From the IMG/VR virus record IMGVR_UViG_3300020183_005994, positions 1 to 64,000 of that record: a stretch of DNA of 64,000 nt; one strand, written 5' to 3'. Below, piece after piece: positions 54,644 through 62,529 of this stretch (positions within the stretch are counted from its first letter, which is position 1; every line of letters starts with the position of its first letter). A program made the translations under genes and the position numbers. This DNA comes from a virus. Under the pieces are notes generated by a model, which was given only the letters and a program-made list of their open reading frames with translations, made no database searches and was not told the origin of the DNA.

Positions 54644-55603
54644 ATGGCTTTAACAGAAAAAAACCAGTTACTTATAGCATTTAAGAAATTATATGGTAAA
54701 AGCCATACAAATGCTAAGTTTGGTATTTTTAACGAAAGTATTGCTTCATCTGTACAATTAGGTATAGACAAAGTATTTGGTAAAAGCATACCAGCTTCAC
54801 CAAGTAGTTCATTATACAGCATAACAAATGGTGCAGTAGAAAAAATTAAATTTAATCTTGTTAGTATTTCATTATCAACTTATGCTAGCACTCTTGGTTC
54901 TTTAGCTGGTACGACTATAGATGATGAAGGTGATACAAATACTAACGGTATACACGCATATAAATTAGTATTACCAAGCAATTATGAAAGTAATAGCTTT
55001 AATCCTAAAATTGGCGTAGCGCCATTTATTAATTCAACTACAGCATCTGATACAAATGGTACTTTGCAACTTATACCACCATCTTTTGGTGATTCATATA
55101 GCGCAGAAGTAAGCAGCTCAACCGGTATTATTGGCGGTTTAGACGCAGAAGATTATTATATTGATTATTATTCTGGTATTTTATTTGTACAAGATATTAA
55201 TAGAACACCAACAGCCGTTACAGCATATGCTTATATCGGTGATTATGGAGCCGTCAGCGCAAGTTTTGCCACTAGTGCTTCATTTGCTACAACTGCTAGC
55301 TATGCAGCAAATGCTGTTGGTATAACTAATACCGTTTATAATGGTTTAAGAGAAATAGCAACTGGTAGTTTTGATGTAGATGGTACAAAAACAATAGAAT
55401 TCCAAAAATTTGCTGATACAGATTTAGAAACTGTATCTTTAAATGTTTTAACTAAACCAAATGGCGCTACATATTATACAAATGATTTAATTTCTGTACA
55501 AATATCTGGTAATCTTAGCAATAAATTAAGTGTTTATTTAAGTTCGCCAGCTTATTCATCATCTGATAGATACAAAGTAATACTTGTTAAAGAAAGTGTA
55601 TAA
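54644..55603 (+). CDS. Fibre-associated virion protein; C-terminal domain shared with gene at 50072
   Basis: This 319-residue protein starts with a helical part (LLIAFKKLYGKSHTNAKFGI), then a beta domain with DAEDYYIDYYSGILFVQDIN, a short SASFAT/TASYAANA repeat, and a C-terminal ~75-residue domain: LETVSLNVLTKPNGATYYT, NDLISVQISG and DRYKVILVKES. The last domain aligns in order with the end of the gene at 50072 (ISVDVLTRPSGDSNYWNNDL, VSVKLENS, SYRLVAINES). A role in joining or capping fibres is plausible. It is the last structural-type gene before the replication block. Confidence 0.6.
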   Translation: MALTEKNQLLIAFKKLYGKSHTNAKFGIFNESIASSVQLGIDKVFGKSIPASPSSSLYSITNGAVEKIKFNLVSISLSTYASTLGSLAGTTIDDEGDTNTNGIHAYKLVLPSNYESNSFNPKIGVAPFINSTTASDTNGTLQLIPPSFGDSYSAEVSSSTGIIGGLDAEDYYIDYYSGILFVQDINRTPTAVTAYAYIGDYGAVSASFATSASFATTASYAANAVGITNTVYNGLREIATGSFDVDGTKTIEFQKFADTDLETVSLNVLTKPNGATYYTNDLISVQISGNLSNKLSVYLSSPAYSSSDRYKVILVKESV

Positions 55604-56134
55604 ATGTTTCTTGGTTTAGATATCAGTACATCAATTACAGGTATAACAATACTTGATACAAGTGGCAATATTGTTATAAACGAAATAGTTGATATGCGTT
55701 CAAAGAAATTTAAGACTTTTTTTGATAAAGCAAGAGCTGTACAACGGCGGCTGGCACAAATAAAAAACGCATATAATATCCAAAAAATTTATATAGAACA
55801 ATCTTTACAGGCGTTTAGACCCGGATTAAGCAGCGCTCAAGTAATTTTGACTCTTGGAAAGTTTAATGGTATTGTTTCTTGGATATGTTATGAAACTTTT
55901 GGCTATGAACCAGAGTATATAGGAGCTTCAACAGCTAGAAAAGCTCTTAGTATTAAAGTGGAACGTGGACAAAACGCAAAAGAAGTTGTTTTAAAACACG
56001 TATTAGAGCTTGAAAGTAGCTTCAAGGTAGAATATACTCCTAAAGGTAATCCAATCGCAGGATCTTTTGATCGTGCTGATAGTTACGTTATAGCAAAAGC
56101 GGGTTATTTATCTTGTCAGACTATAAAAAAGTAA
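55604..56134 (+). CDS. RuvC-like Holliday junction resolvase
   Basis: A 176-residue RNase H-fold nuclease. GLDISTSITGITIL brings the first catalytic Asp (Asp6), KIYIEQSLQAF the Glu (Glu65), and SFDRADSYVIA the last acids (Asp156, Asp159), in the order and spacing of RuvC. The middle has VILTLGKFNGIVSWICYE, a helix also found in poxvirus and phage RuvC relatives. It should cut four-way DNA junctions during recombination-dependent replication and before packaging, in place of T4 endonuclease VII. It starts directly at the preceding stop and overlaps the primase gene. Confidence 0.82.
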   Translation: MFLGLDISTSITGITILDTSGNIVINEIVDMRSKKFKTFFDKARAVQRRLAQIKNAYNIQKIYIEQSLQAFRPGLSSAQVILTLGKFNGIVSWICYETFGYEPEYIGASTARKALSIKVERGQNAKEVVLKHVLELESSFKVEYTPKGNPIAGSFDRADSYVIAKAGYLSCQTIKK

Positions 56135-57057
56135 ACATTTTAAAAGATATTCTTGGTGAATATAATAGCGTTGGTAACGAAATGCTATTTTATTGCCCAA
56201 AATGCAAGCATCATAAGCGTAAATTAAGCGTTAATATTACCAAAGATGCATTTAAGTGTTGGATTTGTGATTGGCATGGGAAATCTATTCGTAGAATTAT
56301 ATTGCGCTTTGGTAACTACCAGCAGCAAAAAGCTTGGAATGAGCTTGTTGGTGTTGTTGAAATAACAGATTATGAAAAAATATTTGCTTTAAACGATGTA
56401 AAAGAAGAAATAGAAGAAATAATTAAACTACCAAGCGAGTTTATTTCTCTTTGTAATAAAGATGTATCGTTAAATTCGCTTGAGGCTAGGCGCTATTTAA
56501 AAGATCGTGGTGTTACCAAAGCAGATATCTTGCATTGGAAGATTGGATTTGCAGTTTCTGGTGAATATGAAAACAGAATAATCATACCTTCATTTAATAA
56601 TCTTGGAAAATTGAATTATTTTATTGCTCGTAGATATGATAATAAAAATTGGATGCGTTATAAAAATCCAAAAGTAAATAAAGATATAATTTTTAATGAG
56701 TTAGTGATTGATTGGAATGAAGATATTACAATTGTTGAAGGAGTATTTGATGCAATAAAGGCAAAAAATGCTATTCCGCTACTTGGTTCTACTCTTAGAG
56801 AAGATTCTAAGCTGTTTAAGCAATTACTAAAACATGATTCTGCAATCTATATTGCTTTAGATCCAGATGCAGAAAAAAAAGCAGAAAGTTTAATTAAATC
56901 ACTTATGTCATATGATGCAGAAATATATAAAATTGATATTTCTGGTAAAAAAGATGTTGGCGATATGACGCATGAAGAGTTTTTAGAGCGTAAAAAAGCT
57001 TCAACGGCAATAAAAAATACAGATTATTTATTAATCAGAAAGATTATGAGTTTATAA
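56113..57057 (+). CDS. DNA primase with zinc ribbon and TOPRIM domain
   Basis: A 314-residue DnaG-type primase. The zinc ribbon is CPKC (Cys28, Cys31) and CWIC (Cys49, Cys52). The TOPRIM core has VEGVFDAIKA (Glu209, Asp213) and ALDPDAEKKA (Asp250, Asp252). It makes RNA primers for the lagging strand, like T4 gp61. A TTG start at 56113, inside the resolvase gene, gives the natural N-terminus of the zinc domain (SDYKKVNILKDILGEYNSVG); the next ATG lies after the first conserved strand. A helicase-binding domain is not obvious. Confidence 0.87.
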   Translation: MSDYKKVNILKDILGEYNSVGNEMLFYCPKCKHHKRKLSVNITKDAFKCWICDWHGKSIRRIILRFGNYQQQKAWNELVGVVEITDYEKIFALNDVKEEIEEIIKLPSEFISLCNKDVSLNSLEARRYLKDRGVTKADILHWKIGFAVSGEYENRIIIPSFNNLGKLNYFIARRYDNKNWMRYKNPKVNKDIIFNELVIDWNEDITIVEGVFDAIKAKNAIPLLGSTLREDSKLFKQLLKHDSAIYIALDPDAEKKAESLIKSLMSYDAEIYKIDISGKKDVGDMTHEEFLERKKASTAIKNTDYLLIRKIMSL

Positions 57058-57058
57058 T

Positions 57059-57352
57059 ATGAAAAAGTTTTTATTTTGTTTAGTAATTTTGTTTTCGTTA
57101 TGCTCACATGCAATCCCTGAACATTATGATAATGATATAAAACAATTTATCTATAACAATCTCAAAGATAATAATTATAGACAAGAAATATTAGAAAAAA
57201 TGCGGGCTTTAGCAGTCTATTTTAGCGAAAAAGGTAATAATTATGCCGCTAACAAGATAAATCTAACTATTTATTATATTGAAGTATTTGATATAGAAAA
57301 TTTACCAGAAGAACAACAAAAAGTAACATTATTTTTTTTAAAAAATGTCTAA
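57059..57352 (+). CDS. Small secreted or periplasmic protein
   Basis: The first 18 residues, KKFLFCLVILFSLCSHA, form a Sec signal peptide with an AxA-like cleavage site (SHA, then IPEH). The mature ~79 residues are mainly helical (ILEKMRALAVYFSEKGNNYA). A secreted 97-residue protein between primase and recombination genes is unexpected; immunity, envelope modification or superinfection exclusion would be possible functions, none shown. The Cys in the hydrophobic core is not in a clear lipobox. Start is directly after the preceding stop. Confidence 0.6.
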   Translation: MKKFLFCLVILFSLCSHAIPEHYDNDIKQFIYNNLKDNNYRQEILEKMRALAVYFSEKGNNYAANKINLTIYYIEVFDIENLPEEQQKVTLFFLKNV

Positions 57353-57542
57353 TGACAAAAAATATAATCCTAAAACAGTAATGGCTTTATTAAAACTATT
57401 ACTTTCTGTTAGAAATGATTTAAGCAAAGAAGAAAAACAAAGTGTTATTAGATTAGCTGAACAAATGATGTTTAAAGATACTAAACAAGACTATGAAGAT
57501 AAACAAACTTTTCCTATCGAAGATTATAAAAGAAGAAATTAA
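57345..57542 (+). CDS. Small hypothetical protein (65 residues)
   Basis: A short helical, charged protein (VMALLKLLLSVRNDLSKEEK, QSVIRLAEQMMF) that overlaps the secreted gene by 8 bases and the following large gene by 50 bases. No motif is recognised. The arrangement of tight overlaps suggests translational coupling. Confidence 0.5.
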   Translation: MSNDKKYNPKTVMALLKLLLSVRNDLSKEEKQSVIRLAEQMMFKDTKQDYEDKQTFPIEDYKRRN

Positions 57543-59028
57543 AAATATTCTTTATGAAGATAACATAGAACAAGAATTAATTTCCGCTTTTATACAATAT
57601 AGAAACTGGATAGTAAAAAATCCCACTAAATCTAAAGACACTTTACCAGATTTAGAAAAAAAATTAAAAAATATTGCCCCTTCATTGTCTAATACAGAAA
57701 TATTAAACATGCTAGAAGGAAAAATTGATCGTCAATTATTTTCTTTTGTAAAAAATATTCTTACTAGAGATCAGAACGTCAGTAATTTTTCAGATAAATT
57801 AGACAATTATGAAATGTCTATTAGTCCCGATGAACAAAACGTTTATCAAGTATATAATAAACAAGATCCTGATCCCGGCTTTATGCGCGTTCCAAAAGAT
57901 GACGAAGCCTATGACCAAGAGGATGTAAGAAAAGATCAAAAAACACTAGTTCGTGAAGAATTAAAAAAAATATTTTATGAAGTTATAATTGAAAGTAAAT
58001 TACAAGACGCTATAAAGATAAACCCAGAGAATAAAGAAGCTTTAAATAAAATAGCATCTGAATTAAAAATAAAAGCATCAAAATATCTTTTATGGTCTGC
58101 AAAAATATTAAAAAATAATAATATAGATGTGGATGAATTGATAGAATATATAAAAAAGTTTGAAAAAAATTCACCAAGAATTACTGGTAAAGAAAAAGAT
58201 ATAAATTCTTACTCTTCTTATGAAAATTTTAAAAATGTTATTGATAATTTAGAGCCTTCTGGTAAAGAAACTAGAAAAACAGAAAAAAGTAATTCTGTAA
58301 AACTTTTTGATGATGAAAATTTTCTAGTTATTAGGCCATTAAGCACCGAAGCTTCATGTTATTATGGTTCTAATACAAAATGGTGTATTAGCGGCGAAGA
58401 AGCTAATAAGTTTAATGATTATACAAGAAATAATGCCAGATTTTACTTTATAATAAATAAAAAATTGCCAATTTCATCTGAAATGAAAAAAATTGCATAT
58501 ACATTTACTCCTTATATTAATGATGATATGGAGTTAGAAATTTTTGATAGTGAAGATGAAGAAACATCTAGAAATGACGTTAAAGAAATAATAGGTTCTC
58601 ATATTGAACAGCAATTTTATGAATTAATGACAAAAGACTTTAAAGAAGGCAAAGGATCCGATATAGATTTTAAAGGCAAATTAACAAACTATTGGAATCA
58701 TTTAGCCAAAATTTTAAATTTATTTTTAATAGGTGATCCGTACACAGCTGAAGATATGGGAGAAACGCTATTAAAAATTGCTAAAGATTCTGATTTGCAA
58801 ACCTATATTGGTGAAACAAAAGCAATAATGCAAAAATTAGAAATTATTGCTGATTTTTATAGTGCCGATGAAAAAGATCCCGGCTCTTATGAAGAAGAAA
58901 TCGATGATAGCGTAAATGAATTTAAAGATTATATTTTAGAATTATCTGATGATTTGCTTAAAAAATATGGCTATGAAGCAGAAATATATGATGAATTTAG
59001 AAACAAGATTTCATCTTTAACTTCTTAA
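57493..59028 (+). CDS. Phage protein with GxxTKWCI motif and repeated EEIKxIL helix motif
   Basis: A 511-residue protein of unknown function. SCYYGSNTKWCISGEEANKF, followed by FNDYTRNNARFYFIIN, is a motif (YGxxTKWC...F..Y....YFIIxK) I recall in many uncharacterised T4-like phage proteins. Residues 11-22, IIKEEIKNILYE, are repeated at 152-163 as LVREELKKIFYE. Such short helices at the N-terminus of unrelated marine phage proteins are, in my memory, frequent; a sorting or docking signal, for example to the prohead, is one idea. The C-terminal third is acidic. Confidence 0.55.
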   Translation: MKINKLFLSKIIKEEIKNILYEDNIEQELISAFIQYRNWIVKNPTKSKDTLPDLEKKLKNIAPSLSNTEILNMLEGKIDRQLFSFVKNILTRDQNVSNFSDKLDNYEMSISPDEQNVYQVYNKQDPDPGFMRVPKDDEAYDQEDVRKDQKTLVREELKKIFYEVIIESKLQDAIKINPENKEALNKIASELKIKASKYLLWSAKILKNNNIDVDELIEYIKKFEKNSPRITGKEKDINSYSSYENFKNVIDNLEPSGKETRKTEKSNSVKLFDDENFLVIRPLSTEASCYYGSNTKWCISGEEANKFNDYTRNNARFYFIINKKLPISSEMKKIAYTFTPYINDDMELEIFDSEDEETSRNDVKEIIGSHIEQQFYELMTKDFKEGKGSDIDFKGKLTNYWNHLAKILNLFLIGDPYTAEDMGETLLKIAKDSDLQTYIGETKAIMQKLEIIADFYSADEKDPGSYEEEIDDSVNEFKDYILELSDDLLKKYGYEAEIYDEFRNKISSLTS

Positions 59029-59036
59029 ACATTCTC

Positions 59037-59064
59037 TTGACATACAATTATATTTTGCTAATAT
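59037..59064 (+). promoter_or_regulatory. Sigma-70-like promoter before the SbcCD fusion
   Basis: TTGACA (59037-59042) and TAATAT (59059-59064) are 16 bases apart, and TGC precedes the latter, making an extended -10. The transcription start would be near 59071, leaving a leader of about 57 bases before the ATG at 59128. It lies in the longest gap of the window (99 bases). Confidence 0.72.
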
Positions 59065-59091
59065 ACCCGTGAGATTTGTCTTAACGGGTAT
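59063..59091 (+). promoter_or_regulatory. Inverted repeat overlapping the start of transcription
   Basis: ATACCCGT (59063-59070) pairs perfectly with ACGGGTAT (59084-59091) around a 13-base loop. The left arm starts in the -10 element. This may be an operator for a repressor that blocks the promoter, or a hairpin at the 5' end of the message; the T-rich TTTTA after it also allows weak termination of read-through from upstream. Confidence 0.55.
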
Positions 59092-59127
59092 TTTACTATC
59101 TTGTATAGTATCTTAATTGGAGAGTAA

Positions 59128-62100
59128 ATGAAAATTGCACACATTGCTGATACACATATCAAAAATTTAAAATATCACGATGAATACCGCGAAGTATTTT
59201 TAAAAATTTATGATATTCTCAAGCAAGAAAAAGTAGAATTAATTATTCATTGTGGTGATATCGCTCACACCAAAACACAAATCAGCCCAGAGTTTGTTGA
59301 AATGGCTGGTGATTTTTTTAGTAATCTTGCTGCTATCGCGCCAACACATATTATTCTTGGTAATCATGATGTAAATTTAAAGAATGAATCTCGACAAGAT
59401 TCTATTTCTCCCATTATCAAGGCGCTTAATTTATCAAATCTTTTTCTTCATAAATATTCCGGCGAAATCTCAATTAACGATTACGTATCCTTGAACGTAA
59501 TGAGTATAATTGACGAGGACAAATGGATAAGACCAAGTAACGCCGAAAAAATTAATATTGGTTTGTATCACGGTGCTATTAGTGGTATCACAACAGATAC
59601 CGGCTATCGTTTAGAAGAAGGCGTGCATCTTGTTGATGTTTATGAAGGACATGATTATGTATTCCTTGGCGATATTCACAAGACTAACCAGTTTATAGAT
59701 AAAGAAGGAAAAGTTCGTTATCCCGGCTCCACTGTTCAGCAAGGATTTGCTGAAACAGATGATAAAGGATTCTTAATATGGGATATAAAGGATAAAAATG
59801 ATTTCACATGCAAACACTACGCTATACCAAATCCTAGACCATATATCAATATTTATTTGGACAGCATGGGTAATGTTCCAGATGGTGATATCGTTACTGG
59901 TGCTAGAATTCGTGTTATCGCTGACAAAAGTGTATCATTGGATAAAGTCAAAAAAGCTTTGGAAATAGTAAAAAGTAAATATCAGCCAGAAAGTGTTACA
60001 TTTGTTAATAAGGCAGTAGTGTCTAAAGATAATACAACTGCTAACACCATTCAGCATGCAGAAAACTTACGTGATCTTGGTGTGCAAGAAAAGCTTATTC
60101 GTGAATATTTGAAAGATTTTAAAGCAGAAGAAGAAGTAATTACTAAAGTATTAGAATTAAATAAAAAGTTTTCTTCTGCACTAGAAGAAAGCGAAGATAT
60201 TTTACGTAATATCAAATGGAAGATTAGAAGCTTAGAATGGGACAATCTTTTTAACTATGGCGAAGGAAATAAAATTGACTTTGCAACGCTATCTGGCGTT
60301 GTTGGTATTTTTGGTAAAAACTATAGTGGCAAATCTTCTGTTGTTGATGGTTTGCTCTATACTATTTTTAATACCACTTCTAAAAATAACAGGAAAAACC
60401 TTAACATTATTAATCAGAATGCAGAATTGGGTCGTGGTAAAATCGAAATTGATATTGACGGCGAAAATTATACCATTGAAAGAAAATCAGAAAAGTATTC
60501 AAAAAAAAGCAAAGGAGTAGAAACTGTAGAAGCTAAAACTGATGTGCAATTTATAAGCGATGCTGCTTCTCTAAACGGCCTTGCCCGTAACGATACTGAT
60601 AAAAATATCCGTAGATTCTTTGGTACTGTTGATGATTTCTTTTTAACATCAATGGCTAGTCAATTTGGTTATCTTTCTTTTATTACAGAAGGCTCTACTA
60701 AGAGAAAAGAGATACTTGCAAAATTTCTTGATTTAGAAAACTTTGAAAAGAAATTCAAAATGGCTAAAGAAGAAGGTGCCGAATTAAAAGTTCTTCTTAA
60801 AAAGTTAGAAGGAGTTGATTATAAGCGCGATATCGCCAATGCAGAACTACAATTACAATTGCTACAAGAACAAATAGATAGTAAAATAATTAATATAAAT
60901 TCTGAAAAGCAAAAAGTTGTTGACTTAACAGCCAATTTACAAGATTTACAACGCGAGATAGATAATATTCCACAAGAATTTATTGACTATGATGATATTA
61001 ATCATCAATTATCTATTCGTCATGTACAAAAAAAGTCTTTGATTGAAGACAATAATAGTTTATTAACAGAAACTACTAAATATTCTGAGTTGATTGCTAA
61101 AATCGATGAGTTTATCTCATCAATCGATGAGAGTGAATTGCGTGCAAAAGAACAACAGTTAGAAGTTTTAAATCAAGAAATTATTAAACTTGAAAAAGTT
61201 TTTTCTTCTCTTGAGTTAGAACTAAAAAATACAACACATAAAATGAAGTTACTTGATGGTATACCGTGCGGTGATACTTTTCCTAGTTGCAAATTTATCA
61301 AAGATGCTTTTGAAAGCAAGAAAAAGCATATTGTTTTATCATCAAATTATGATGATATCGGTGCTAACTTAAAAAATAAAAATGCTTCTCACAACGCTTT
61401 AGATCAAGAAACCGCTGACAAGCGCAATAAAATATCTGAGATAAACAGGAAACGTGCTGTTACTCAAGAAAGACTATCTTCTTGTGAGCTAAAGATACAA
61501 AAAAATAATAATTCTTTATTGCAACTTGATATAGAACTAAAAGAATATCAAGAAAAAATGAATATTTATCTTGCTAACGCCAAAGCAGTAGCAAATTATG
61601 AAGATTTAATTCAAACAAGATCAAATATTCGTCAAAATATTGACCAACATAACAAATTAGTAGGATCTTTAGAATCAGAATGTCTTAATTTACATAAAGA
61701 ACATGCTTCTGTAGCAGCAAAATGTGAAATATTCCGTCAACAAATGCAAGAATTAGAGCGTATTCGTAAAGACTATGCTGCATATGATCTTTTATTAAAG
61801 TGCATGCATCCAAATGGTATTTCTTATGAGATTATTAAGAACAAATTACCTGAAATTAATCAAGAAATAGCCAAAATATTGACAAATATCGTTGATTTCT
61901 CTATTTATTTAGAGAATGATGATGATAAATTGGATATTATGATTAAACATCCGCGTTTTGATGCTAGGCCACTAGAAATGGGCAGCGGAGCAGAGAAAAC
62001 TCTTGCCTCTACTGCTATTAGATTGGCTCTTATAAGCGTTACGACCTTGCCAATCCCAGATATCTTCATAATGGACGAACCGGGAACTGCATTAGATGGC

Positions 62101-62253
62101 GAAAACCTTGAAGGATTCACAAAGATATTAGAACTAATTAAAGGATATTTCAAGACTGTGATATTAATATCGCATTTAGATAGTTTAAAAGACGCAGTGG
62201 ATAAACAAATCATAATTGAACGTAAAGATGGTTATGCACATATAAACATTTAG
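59128..62253 (+). CDS. Fused recombination nuclease, Mre11/SbcD-Rad50/SbcC (gp47-gp46) in one protein
   Basis: A 1041-residue fusion. Residues 1-~350 are the Mre11/SbcD phosphoesterase: ADTH (Asp8, His10), HCGD (Asp44), GNHD (78-81), YHGAI and GDIHK. Residues ~365-1041 are the Rad50/SbcC ATPase: Walker A GKNYSGKS (396-403), Q-loop QFGYLSF, two long coiled coils around a hook with Cys714 and Cys721, signature MGSGAEKT (951-958) and Walker B IMDEP (Asp983, Glu984). It resects DNA ends for recombination-dependent replication. T4 and most bacteria keep these as two genes. The hook spacing is C-x6-C, not CxxC. GGAGAG precedes the ATG. Confidence 0.92.
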   Translation: MKIAHIADTHIKNLKYHDEYREVFLKIYDILKQEKVELIIHCGDIAHTKTQISPEFVEMAGDFFSNLAAIAPTHIILGNHDVNLKNESRQDSISPIIKALNLSNLFLHKYSGEISINDYVSLNVMSIIDEDKWIRPSNAEKINIGLYHGAISGITTDTGYRLEEGVHLVDVYEGHDYVFLGDIHKTNQFIDKEGKVRYPGSTVQQGFAETDDKGFLIWDIKDKNDFTCKHYAIPNPRPYINIYLDSMGNVPDGDIVTGARIRVIADKSVSLDKVKKALEIVKSKYQPESVTFVNKAVVSKDNTTANTIQHAENLRDLGVQEKLIREYLKDFKAEEEVITKVLELNKKFSSALEESEDILRNIKWKIRSLEWDNLFNYGEGNKIDFATLSGVVGIFGKNYSGKSSVVDGLLYTIFNTTSKNNRKNLNIINQNAELGRGKIEIDIDGENYTIERKSEKYSKKSKGVETVEAKTDVQFISDAASLNGLARNDTDKNIRRFFGTVDDFFLTSMASQFGYLSFITEGSTKRKEILAKFLDLENFEKKFKMAKEEGAELKVLLKKLEGVDYKRDIANAELQLQLLQEQIDSKIININSEKQKVVDLTANLQDLQREIDNIPQEFIDYDDINHQLSIRHVQKKSLIEDNNSLLTETTKYSELIAKIDEFISSIDESELRAKEQQLEVLNQEIIKLEKVFSSLELELKNTTHKMKLLDGIPCGDTFPSCKFIKDAFESKKKHIVLSSNYDDIGANLKNKNASHNALDQETADKRNKISEINRKRAVTQERLSSCELKIQKNNNSLLQLDIELKEYQEKMNIYLANAKAVANYEDLIQTRSNIRQNIDQHNKLVGSLESECLNLHKEHASVAAKCEIFRQQMQELERIRKDYAAYDLLLKCMHPNGISYEIIKNKLPEINQEIAKILTNIVDFSIYLENDDDKLDIMIKHPRFDARPLEMGSGAEKTLASTAIRLALISVTTLPIPDIFIMDEPGTALDGENLEGFTKILELIKGYFKTVILISHLDSLKDAVDKQIIIERKDGYAHINI

Positions 62254-62257
62254 GAGG
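62251..62257 (+). promoter_or_regulatory. Shine-Dalgarno site overlapping the previous stop codon
   Basis: TAGGAGG at 62251-62257 includes the stop TAG of the SbcCD fusion. It is 8 bases from the ATG at 62266. A nearer ATG at 62262 would give only a 7-residue peptide in another frame and is likely not used. Confidence 0.7.
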
Positions 62258-62265
62258 ATATATGA

Positions 62266-62526
62266 ATGAGTGTAATAGAAAATGAATTAAAAGAAGTAGA
62301 AAAAGACTTAAAAGAAGAAGATAAAAAACCAATTGAAGCAAGAAATGGTATAATAGATGTTGTAGCGGGTAAATTTATCTCTAGAAAGCTTTTAGTTTGG
62401 GTTGTTAGCACAGCTTTATTAGCATTAGGAAAAATAACTCCAGATGAATGGACAGCTATATCTCTTGGATATGTAAGTGTTGAAGGTTTTGCTGACATGG
62501 CTTTTAAATGGAAAAAGGGTTCATAA
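62266..62526 (+). CDS. Putative holin or small membrane protein
   Basis: An 86-residue protein with a charged N-terminus (EVEKDLKEEDKKP), one clear transmembrane helix (KLLVWVVSTALLALGKIT) and a second, weaker one (DEWTAISLGYVSVEGFADMA), ending in KWKKGS. The arrangement LLxWxxxTxLxxxGxIxxxxWxxIxxxYxxxxGxxD resembles small phage holins. The next two genes encode membrane proteins of spanin-like plan, supporting a lysis group. No endolysin gene is close by. A function outside lysis cannot be excluded. Confidence 0.6.
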   Translation: MSVIENELKEVEKDLKEEDKKPIEARNGIIDVVAGKFISRKLLVWVVSTALLALGKITPDEWTAISLGYVSVEGFADMAFKWKKGS

Positions 62527-62529
62527 AAA

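Noticed and set aside
57493-59028. A toxin or nuclease function for the KWC-motif protein
   Set aside because: No catalytic motif of a known toxin or nuclease family could be identified; only the KWC motif and the short repeated helix are seen.
62262-62285. ATG at 62262 as start of the holin-like gene
   Set aside because: It is in another frame and reaches a stop after seven codons; the ATG at 62266 is correctly placed from TAGGAGG.
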